Part shown: positions 1 through 9,156 of the stretch, in pieces
Numbering within the stretch: position 1 is the first letter of the stretch
How the letters are laid out: every line of letters starts with the position of its first letter
Source: Schoenoplectus triqueter
Lineage: Eukaryota > Streptophyta > Magnoliopsida > Poales > Cyperaceae
Direction: 5' to 3'
DNA length: 35,738 nucleotides
Assembly (NCBI GenBank): GCA_964058805.1
Contig: CAXKVV010001147.1
Location: forward strand, 1-35,738
The notes under the pieces: model-generated
Told to the model about the DNA's origin: nothing
Database searches by the model: none
What the model saw: the letters and a program-made list of their open reading frames with translations, nothing else
Made by a program: the position numbers and the translations under genes

Positions 1-1395
1 AGATATTATTAGGAGCATTTATATGAATTTGTATGAATTTATGTGTAGCTATTAGGGCTAAAATAATTAAAAACACAAACAACTTATTTACAATGCAGTT
101 TTTAATATATTTGAGTTATGTTTTGTGTGAAGTTATCATTTTAGACATCTAATATTAAAGTTTTAATTAGACAACCTCGTACTAGATAATTTTTAGAGTA
201 TTTGAATGATTTTTCATGAATTTATTTTTTAATATGAGGCCAAAAATGATAAAAAAAATGCAAAAAAAATGTTCAAACATCAGTTTTTAATATATTTGAG
301 TTAGGTTTTGTGTGTTATTAGTATCGTATAATGCTTATATCGAAAAGATAACAGAAAAAATTATAACATACGTAATAATGTATATCTATATGAATTTTTA
401 CGAACTTATGTGTTGAAATGAGACCTAAAATAATTAAAAATGTAAGGAATTTGATTAAACTGTTAGACTCTTATGTCCGTTGCAATGAATGTCATCGACA
501 AAAAAAATTAAATGTAGTCAGTACACAACCGTTGCAACGGATCTCACATCAATTACAACGGATAATCTCGTTTAGGATTAGAATCGTCTAATCGTTGCGA
601 CGTATGCGAGATCCGTTGCAACGGCATTGCAACGGATAATAGGATTTTTTGCCTGATTTGCAGGACAACTATATAAGGAGATGATATCTCCTTCCTCCAC
701 TGTTGGCTACACGATTAAAAACCCCTATAGCTACTGTAGACCTAGCCGTCATTACTCTACTGCAAAAAACCTCCAACAATTTAATCAAGCTGCTTGTGTT
801 ATTAATCATTTTAGGTCTCTTTTCAGCACATCAAGTCGTAAAAATTTATATAGATACATATAATTATGCATGTTATAAAAATTTTCAATTAATATTTCAA
901 TATGAACATTATATGATACTAATTTCGCATAAAATCTAACTCAGATACATTAAAAACTATTGTTTAAATAATTTATTTGCGTTTTTTTATCAATCTAGGT
1001 CTTATATCAATATATTCATAAAAAATATATAAATACTCATAATATTATCTACTATAAAGTTATCTAATTCACTTTCAATATGAAATGTCTGAGACTCTAA
1101 TTTCACTCAAAACATAACTCAAATATATTAAAAACTGCAGTGTAAATAAGTTATTTGCGTTGTTAATCATTTTGATTTAATATATACATCAAAATTCATG
1201 AAAATTCATACTATCTATTTAACTCCTCGATGTGAAGTTTCTACGACACTAATTTCTCAATAAATTTAACTCAGATGCAATAAAAATTATAATTTAACTA
1301 AATTATTTCTGTTATTAATTCTTTTTGGCCTCTAGACAAATTTATCTAATCAACTATTCAATGTAAAAATTCTACGATATTAATTTTATTAAATT
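1..1395. repeat. Large foldback structure with tandem sub-repeats in each arm
   Basis: Sequence on either side of about position 618 is mutually inverted. Segment 418-466 matches the reverse complement of 772-822. A 22-23 bp motif (CAGTTTTTAATATATTTGAG core) occurs at 96 and 281 on one side and inverted at 937, 1116 and 1267 on the other. All three tested pairs give nearly the same centre (617-620), so the arms pair over their full length. Within each arm the unit recurs every ~150-185 bp, so the arms are diverged tandem arrays. The mirror of the last right-hand unit would lie before base 1, so the element probably starts outside the window. No transposase is visible. This is the form of a foldback or long-TIR MULE-type non-autonomous element, but the class is inferred. 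Confidence 0.7.
529..624. repeat. Palindromic core of the foldback (CCGTTGCAACGG motifs)
   Basis: The perfect 12-bp palindrome CCGTTGCAACGG occurs at 529-540 and 613-624, with single-mismatch variants between them. The two copies carry inverted flanks (GGATCTCAC after the first, GCGAGATCC before the second), so the core is itself an inverted repeat. The same palindrome recurs at 4374-4385, with a one-base variant at 4323-4334. CCGTTG resembles a Myb-type core, but no function is shown. Confidence 0.6.
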
Positions 1396-2844
1396 ATTTT
1401 AGTTCACACGGCGAAGATAGAAGATACAAATTAAAAAAAGGACCAAAGTATTCTTTTCGTCTATTAAAATCACGCAAATTTCTAAAATTTTAATTGTCAG
1501 AGATGAACAAACACGTTGCCCTTGCCCATCTCGTCAGGTCAATGATGAGTTAGTATAATATATCATTTACAATTCATAAGAAGGATGAGATCTGATGGAG
1601 AACACTTGATGGACAGTTGGAGGATTAGTGCTTGGATCAATGAATATGATTTCTCCGCACTAGAGTTTTCTGTAACAGCACTAGAGATATCTTCATTATA
1701 TTAATTTAATTTTGTAGCACTGTAATATATAGTATGATTTTTAAGGGCAGATTTGCTAAGGGGTAAGTACTAGCAGGTGCCCCCTCCGATTTTTCAATAT
1801 TGCTAGAAATTATCATTTTAAAAAAAAATGATAGATTTAGTATATTAATGTTGAAGAGCTAATGAGAAATGATATGTGTATGTCTTTTGTTTTGTGCCTA
1901 CACTTGTCTGAAACTCTAGATTCGCCACTGTTTTGAATTCAATTATTCTAAATTCGATCTAATATATTGAACAGATGAAGTGAGTTCTCTATCCAAACTA
2001 TATCATTCATTTTTTTTTGGAATTAAATATTTTACCGTGTTATCCTTCAAAATTATTGACAATGGATCCGAATATAATGACAACTTTTTCAAATAATAAA
2101 CTTATATTGTTGTTATAATGATAACTTCTTAGCATTCTTCAAATGAATAAACAAATTAAACACATATACATGAATAATTCATCCCATGTCATTTTTATTT
2201 TTATTCATAATTTTTAATATTAATATTAATACAATTTTTTAATTTTCTATATTTACAAAATTATTTTATATGCTTACATTTTTTTTATTAAGAACTGGAA
2301 TTTTCCTCTTTGGGCCTTATTTTTTTTGGAAAGTAAAATACTTCAACCCGTATGTACTTGTATCAATCTTTTAAAATAAAATTATATTGTAATATTTGAA
2401 GGTATAGATTTAACGTTGAGATAAACTGGCAACTACAAGACATATTTCAGATGGTTTCTTCAAAAGATGCTCAACTCAAGCGTGTTTATCATCAGACCCA
2501 TAATTCCATAAACCAAACATGAAGCACTTTTTCATGTCTCTAGGATGTAATGATATATTTTCTTTCCCATTGCCTATTGGCAGTTGCCAGCTCAACGGCG
2601 GAGACGAGCATTTCTCGGCTTGTCTGTTTGGATAGACACCAAGGCATTTCTCCATTTGAACTTTGAACTTTGAAGTTCAACAACCAACACACATGCACTT
2701 TTCTTTTATTGTATAATATATAGTATAAATATAAGATGCCCTAATTTCTCCCTCAGATTTGATGTTTGATGTGTTGACGATAAATTTTGATTATCATAGG
2801 CGACCGAGTGCAAATGATAAATTTGATGCCCTAATTTATCATCA
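1396..2844. other. AT-rich intergenic DNA without a gene
   Basis: No open frame with recognisable similarity is present. The only structure noticed is a hAT-like remnant near 1745-1934 and a short cluster of TTGAACTTTGAA-type repeats near 2656-2682. Confidence 0.5.
1745..1934. mobile_element. Possible hAT-type MITE remnant
   Basis: The right edge reads AGATTCGCCACTG, the inverse of the common plant hAT terminus CAGTGGCGAATCT. The left part contains GCAGGTGCCCCCTCCGATTT, similar to the subterminal part of the better-preserved hAT element at 23186. The left terminus is poor and no convincing 8-bp duplication was found. Confidence 0.3.
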
Positions 2845-3420
2845 TTTTAGTTTTTTACTTGTAAAATTTTGTTAATATTTTTCATTATTTTTAATCGTGC
2901 TTAGTGTTCATCTTATTTGATTATGGTAACTAATAACACTTTATTATACTAAATCAATGATTTATTTTTTATTTGAATTAATGATGATAACAATTTGATA
3001 ATTTATTGATCATCTTTGATGCAACAATTGAATTATTGATTATTAATTGTAGGACAATTATTTCGTACAATTGAATTACTGATTATTAATTATTTGACGA
3101 TTATTTAATATAATAACAATGCCAATAAAAGGTTTTCGGTTTTTTATGAGATATTGTTAGTAAAAATATGTATTTTGTGTAACAGTTGCAATTATTTGCC
3201 ACCACATTTTAGTTTTCTATTTGTTAAATCTTAATGTTGTTAAGATTATTTCATTATTTTAATCATGTTTAGTGTTAATTTTTTAGTCATACTTATTGGT
3301 AATACTTTATTATACTATATTTTAATTTATTTTCTATTTGAGTTAACGATGATAATAATTTGAATTTTTTTTATTATCTTTGATACAAGAGTTGATTATT
3401 GATTATTAATTATTTGACTA
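2845..3420. repeat. Diverged direct duplication, two ~210-bp copies
   Basis: Copy one (about 2845-3050) and copy two (about 3207-3420) share the same order of words: TTTTAGTTTT, CATTATTTT, the GTGTT block, CTTTATTATACTA, TTATTTGA, GATGATAA and TTGATTATTAATT. The offset is about 362 bp. The copies are AT-rich and heavily diverged, so this is an old duplication or two copies of one AT-rich element. Confidence 0.6.
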
Positions 3421-6411
3421 ATGATGTTAAACAATATTTTAATTATTAACTGATTTTATTATTGATTTTTTTACTTATCATTAATTAGGTAATTATTTGT
3501 TATTGAAGAATCTATGCATATGATTAAGTTAATTTGAGTAACAACTTTTCAAATCTTTATCATCCACAATTTTGTCATTCCTATGTTCATTTGAATTACA
3601 TACACCCCCTAACCATATCTTTATCACCCAGACTTCATATGGTATACATGATTCAGCAGTATACGATGAATCCAAGAATTTTGAACAGTAAATTATTGTT
3701 TTGGATATAAATGCAGATCATCTATAACTCTGGGATAAAACAATGAGGCATTATATCACCGTCCTAATATATATGGATCAGATGAAATCAACTGGGAGTA
3801 CTTGTTTAATGTTTTTTTTTTGTATTTTAATAAAGTGGTGTTTTTGCCATGTCCGAAAACCTGGAAGAATTCTTTGCCCATTTCACGCCATGTGATGGCT
3901 GATGAGTTTCTTGTTTGGGTTATGTTCAAACTTCCAAGCACGCCATCTACCTGGGACAGTATTGTCCGATTAATTAAACCAATAAAAAAAAAATCAGATT
4001 TTTAAGTCGTTTCATCAAATAAAAAATTATCTACCTACTTATTTATGTCGAGGGATGCTGACTATCAATTAGCAAAAAAAAAAAAAAATCCCGTTCCGCA
4101 CGTTCATTTTCTTGTTTTTTTTGGGTTTAAAATTCGTATAAGATAGTTTCTTTGTCGGAATAATTAAACCACTATCTTAACAATTAATTAATTAAAAATC
4201 AGTTTTGGAGTGAATAACAAAGTGAACTGTGAATATATTCAATTTAATCTTTTGAAAAAAAAGAATATGTTCAATTTAAAATATTGAAGTGTTTTCCCTG
4301 AAAACATTAATATTCAATTTAACCGTTACAACGGTTTAGATGGTTTGATTTTCTATTAAAAGGATGATCTTATCCGTTGCAACGGATGACTCTAACTTTG
4401 TAATGGATTTTATCCCAAAATTAATCTTATCACTTTTATTATTTATCAATCTTGATCTAATATTTTTCAATAACGTTGCAACTTCCTTCAAGTAACATGC
4501 TCATCTTTTGACTTCCAATCTGCATTTTTCAATCTAAAAAAAATATCAAATTTAGTTGTAATTATTTTGTAAATTTGTGAAATGAGAAAGTACAATTGTT
4601 TACGAGAACATAAATGTGATAATGCTGCATGAATGCAAATATTGTATTCCCTGCAGCGCTTCTCACAATAAAAAGTTACCCAAAGCACAGGTCATTAAAT
4701 TAAATAGGAATAATGATTCAAAACCGTGTCTTCTTGTCAAACCAGTGTGACCACAAATGAGTTTGTAACATTTATTGCGGGTAAAAAGAAATGGTAATAA
4801 TTAAATAAATCTCATTCAAATTGATTATTAATTTATTATGATAACGACTTAGTGGACACTGTAATTAGATTAATTGATCTTAGATTTTTAATTAGTTAAT
4901 GCAAGCTGGTGCTGGATTTTGGTTGTCATACTTATCCAGTTGATTTTTGTCTCAGTCAATGCTTACGTGTTTCCTTGCTGTTTAAATTAATTGAATTCTC
5001 AAAATTAAGACAAGCTGCTACTGGTTTTAAGCGAGATTTAATTAATTTCACACGTGTTTTCGATGTTGAACACATTTCTTTTGTTGAAATTTATCATCAG
5101 TTTTGCTGCTTGTGATTTTGTAGAGATGAAATTGTAGCAAAGAGCCAAACGTCTAATTCATATTTGAATCCTCATTTATATTTGACAGATGAAGGTCAAA
5201 TAGTTATCAAAACCCATCAAATCTGACTATAAAATTATTGAAATATAAATGACATTTCTAGTTGTTTTCACCTAATCCCATTGACGCTCGGAATTTGGAA
5301 ATCAGTCATTTTTTCCATCAAAAAATAATAATGGAATTTCAAAATTATATAAAATTTTGGCTTCCTATAATCCTTTACCATAGATCGAATCGAGCAACTT
5401 TGATTGACCGTTTATATTTTAAAACCTCAATTTGAACTATCGCTCATGACAATTTTTCATATATAATATGTGCAGTAATATTGATGAAAATACGCTCCAA
5501 CATAGTGATATTACACCCCTCGGAAGAAAAAAAAATAAGGGCGGATAATTTTTTTTTTTGCTTTTAGTAACATTTTTTAAAATATTGTTTATATATATAA
5601 ACATAATTTTAAGGAGATGATAATTGGATCCGCACCGAGTATATATCTTTTTTTTCATCCATTATAAATTTAGGGGATATTTTTTTTTGTAATTTTTATA
5701 AAATTTCCAACATGTTTCCGAAATTTGAGGGCCGCTACCTTTCTACTTTTCGTTTTCGGTCCATAAAACATTTTATTCACTGCTACGATAGTATATAAAC
5801 AAAGAAAAAAAAATTGGGTACTCGACATTTTCTTTTTGAAATAGGAGGGGTGACATCAATTTTCATTTGATTTAAAAATTTAGGTTCGCAATGTCAAAGA
5901 TTCTTTTAAACTAAATTATACATATATAACAAAGAAACAGGAACCAAGGTGGTTGGTTCCCCGAAAGTTTGCGAACCTCAACCATCAAAATATTATATTT
6001 CGAATTTCGTCAATTTACATTTTTATTTGACCAGCGCAAAAGAAATATAATAAATTATCCTTAACTTAAACTATTCAATTACTCTTATCATCTGGCTTAA
6101 TTTCCAGGAAAGTCTTCAGTACTGTACAGAAGTACATATCCGTAGAACAGATAATCAACAATCCATTAAATATAAATAAATTTACACAAGGACAAATATA
6201 ATAATACACCGCATTTTTTTCATTATTTCTGTGTGGAGCACCACAATTTGCAATGGACCTTATTTTTCGGAATTATTGCTATACAGTCCACCGTGTATTA
6301 AAATAAATGGTGTGCAAAGAGGAGAGAAAAACGAGGGGATAAGGTCATAAGGATCTAAGGATTTGGCATAGATGCAAGTGCCGCGTCATGGACGGCTTGG
6401 ATGCAATGCAA
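3421..6411. other. Intergenic DNA upstream of PEPCK
   Basis: No gene is supported. A 67-codon plus-strand frame at 3802-4005 has a Leu/Pro then Trp-Asp spacing vaguely like Copia gag remnants, but this is too weak to call. Two CCGTTRCAACGG palindromes lie at 4323 and 4374, and a CACGTG box at 5051-5056. Poly-A/T runs are frequent. Confidence 0.5.
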
Positions 6412-6467
6412 CCATCTCTTCTCTCTCTGTACTCCTTTCCCATCTCTTCTCTCTCTGTACTCCTTTG
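6412..6467 (+). repeat. 28-bp tandem duplication, pyrimidine-rich
   Basis: The block starting CCATCTCTTCTCTCTCTGTA is present twice head to tail with a period of 28 bp (6412-6439 and 6440-6467). It lies about 400 bp upstream of the proposed PEPCK TATA box. CT-rich tracts are common in plant core promoters. Confidence 0.85.
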
Positions 6468-6545
6468 ACATCACCCCGTTCCTAATCGAGCTTTCAAATC
6501 TCCACTTACTCTCCCTTTTTAACTAATAACAGGACATCTCCGTTA

Positions 6546-6761
6546 ATGGGTAATGGATTGACGTGTGTGGCAACGGAGAAGATGGAATGGAGGGAAGAGA
6601 TAAAGAGACGACGTAAACGATTAGTCTTTGGGATTCTGTTACTCATCTCATTGTACGCCGTTATATCCTTTGCAAAAGCCCGGCCCAGTTTTGCCTTCAT
6701 TTATCCATTTGCAATTCGATCCCCAACTGAATCGGAACCTGGCACTTCCGAGTCGTTGTAA
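6546..6761 (+). CDS. Unrecognised 71-codon ORF with one hydrophobic segment (doubtful)
   Basis: The frame encodes a basic stretch (KRRRKR, residues ~20-26) followed by a hydrophobic run (VFGILLLISLYAVISF, ~27-42), then a polar tail. That pattern would suit a single-pass membrane peptide. It ends about 70 bp before the proposed PEPCK TATA box, so it lies in the promoter region. I recognise no family, and a chance ORF is the default reading. Its base composition is less AT-rich than the upstream sequence, as in the rest of this promoter. Confidence 0.15.
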   Translation: MGNGLTCVATEKMEWREEIKRRRKRLVFGILLLISLYAVISFAKARPSFAFIYPFAIRSPTESEPGTSESL

Positions 6762-6801
6762 CCATGGTTTTGATTACTTTTGATTTTACCTAACCATGGT
6801 T
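6760..6801. promoter_or_regulatory. Pair of AACCATGGTT palindromes upstream of PEPCK
   Basis: The 10-bp perfect palindrome AACCATGGTT occurs at 6760-6769 and again at 6792-6801, a spacing of 32 bp or about three helical turns. The second copy ends 29 bp before the TATA-like TTATAA. Position and symmetry suggest a possible paired dyad site, but the binding factor is unknown. Confidence 0.4.
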
Positions 6802-6830
6802 AGAACTTACAATTGGCAGGCGCTCGCACC

Positions 6831-6837
6831 TTATAAG
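6831..6837 (+). promoter_or_regulatory. Putative TATA box of PEPCK
   Basis: TTATAAG lies at the start of a long pyrimidine-rich stretch (CTTCCCTTCCCTCCC and similar) typical of a plant 5' leader. Transcription would start near 6860-6870. Assigned from position only. Confidence 0.4.
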
Positions 6838-6913
6838 GACACTCAATCGCTTCCCTTCCCTCCCATTCCTCTCCATTTTCGTTTCTCTGTTCTTACAGAA
6901 GCACCTCTGCTGC

Positions 6914-6955
6914 ATGATTCTCCCCTTTTCCATTTCCACCCCTTTAGTTTTTTAA
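6914..6955 (+). CDS. Upstream ORF in the PEPCK leader (13 codons plus stop)
   Basis: The first ATG in the proposed leader opens a frame encoding MILPFSISTPLVF, which stops before the leader's splice donor at 7001. If the mRNA begins near 6865, ribosomes would meet this ATG before the PEPCK start. The context of the ATG (pyrimidine at -3) is weak, so leaky scanning is likely. Conservation is unknown. Confidence 0.35.
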   Translation: MILPFSISTPLVF

Positions 6956-7000
6956 ATCCCTTTTATTTTCTCATCATTCCACCTATTCCTCCTCAACCAG

Positions 7001-7201
7001 GTGAGCTCTTATTGCATCGTGAATTCATCTTTCCTCTCCTCTGCATTTTCTCCCTTATACAAATATTCATATGTAGAGAAACATTACAGACATTAATTTT
7101 AGTCTGAACCCTTGAGAACTGTCACAAGGTAGTAGATGCTAAAATTAGAATTAAAAGAAAAGGATAAGATCAATTGTAACTGATAAGTTTTGTGGCCACA
7201 G
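7001..7201 (+). other. Intron in the 5' leader of PEPCK
   Basis: A strong donor (CAACCAG|GTGAGC) lies at 7000/7001 and an acceptor (TGGCCACAG) ends at 7201, two bases before the PEPCK ATG at 7204. No in-frame ATG precedes 7204 in the second exon. Leader introns often raise expression in plants; here the intron is read from splice signals only. Confidence 0.6.
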
Positions 7202-7203
7202 AG

Positions 7204-9108
7204 ATGGAGTCTGAGAACACGAACTTCAGCTTTGCCAGTGGCATCTTGCCGAAGATACAAACGAACGGTGATGGGAACACAAAGAAGAATACAAATGGGA
7301 TATGCCACGACGATAGCGTGCCGCCGGTGAAGGCACAAACGATTCATGAGCTGCACTCGCTCCAGAGGAAGCGCTCTGCACCGAACACTCCCGTCAAGGA
7401 TGGCGCTTCTGGTGGGGCCGTCTTTGCCACCATCTCTGAGGAGGAGCGCCAGATGCTCCAACTCCAATCCATCAGGTACTGTACCTCTCTATCTTTATCT
7501 CTCTCTCACCCTGTTTTTTTTTTATTTTTCATTCTAATTTTAATTAGATAGAAGGTGATTTTCCTTCTTTTTTTTTTTCATTTTTGGAGTTCTGGGATGT
7601 GTTTCTTTATTGTCTAGTTTATTATTCCTCTCAAGTTCACATTTGGTGATTTGAAATTGGGGCCCACTGTAAGTGACACAAGAAGGGGTTTACCATTTAC
7701 GTCAGAAAAAATAAATTAAACTATTAAAATGGGCAACGTGCTCAAGTTTTATTGAGTAATAGTGTGTAATTAATCTGTCCCACATACTTGATTCTTTTTC
7801 TTTGTTAAATTTAAAACTAATTGAAAATATATAAAATGCTGAACCTTTAAAGGCTCGTTTATGTCATGTTGAAAGATCATTTTTTAGAGAAAAAAAATTG
7901 AAAAGAAAACGACGATGCAAAATTGCAAATATTAAAGGGGGTGGTAGATGGATCGAGGGCTACGAATTTGCTGCTCGTAAAATTTCCGAGCAGGATCCTA
8001 TCGAAAATCGTCAAAGAAGATATCAATATATCATGAAACCGAGGAGCATCGTCTGATTTTATGAGCAGGGTCTTGCTCGGCGATTCTATGAGTAGCGGAT
8101 TTCGTCTCATGGATCAAGATATGCCTCTGACGCAGTAGTCGTTAGGTCAGTTTTTATTATTATTAATTAATATTAAATTAATATTATTAAAAATAAGAGT
8201 GATAACTGTAAAATTTTAAATATACGAATGACAGCGTGCCACTCTTAGTGGCGCGTTTCGTCCAAATCCCACGCAGCGTCTTCATCTTATTTGCGTGTTT
8301 TATATATATAAGAAGTAAACGCGCCACTGTCAGTGACGCGTTTCGTAAAAATAAGAAAACGCGTCACTGACATTGGCACGTTTCGTAAAAATAATGAAAC
8401 GCGCCACTGCCAGTGGCGCGCTGCCATTTATATATTTGAAATTTTACGTTTCTCACTCTTATTTTTAATAATATTAATTTAATAAAACTTATTATTAAAA
8501 ACTGTCGTTAGGTTGATGGCTAAATGAGAACCGTCTGATAGGAAAGGTTGTGATTTTGTTGTCAGAAAGGAATCAAAGGATTCTCTTCAGATTTTTGTAG
8601 GACCAATATCTCTGCAAAAGTGCTTTCATTTATTAGACGACTTTTATTAGTCATTTGAAAAACCAAAAAAAAAGATTGCCAAATATATATATATATATAT
8701 ATATATATAGAGTAATGCTATGATGTTTCGCGAAGCACAAAATCTTTTGTGCTTCGCATCCGTATCTCAAATTTAAAAGTTCAAACGGCCGATCCAAACC
8801 GTTGAACATCATCTTCATATTGCAATATCCTTGGAGATCAAAATTTATATTTTTTTGAATTTTTTGCTATTTTTTAGATGAGTACAAAATCGCTAGTTTT
8901 GGATGGTGCAGAAGTCGTTAGATCAGCAAACTTTATATCCATTTAAAAAATAGCAAAAAAATTAAAAAATATATAAAATTTGATCTCCAAGGATATTTCA
9001 ATATGAAGATGATGTTTAACGATTTGGATCGGCCGTTTGAACTTTTAAATTCGAGATACGAACGCGAAGCACAAAAAATTTTGTGCTTCGCGAAGCACCA
9101 TAGCATTA

Positions 9109-9156
<48 letters not shown>

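Noticed and set aside
681..939. Two overlapping plus-strand ORFs of 60 and 78 codons
   Set aside because: They lie across the centre and right arm of the foldback structure and show no similarity to any protein; the frames follow the inverted repeat.
3802..4005. Possible Copia gag-like fragment (67 codons)
   Set aside because: Only a vague Leu/Pro-Trp-Asp spacing supports it; no zinc knuckle, polymerase or LTR is nearby.
7099..7467. 122-codon minus-strand ORF over the first PEPCK coding exon
   Set aside because: It is the antisense shadow of the PEPCK exon and its leader intron.
7877..8110. 77-codon minus-strand ORF within the PEPCK intron
   Set aside because: No recognisable domain and no supporting splice or start context; treated as chance.
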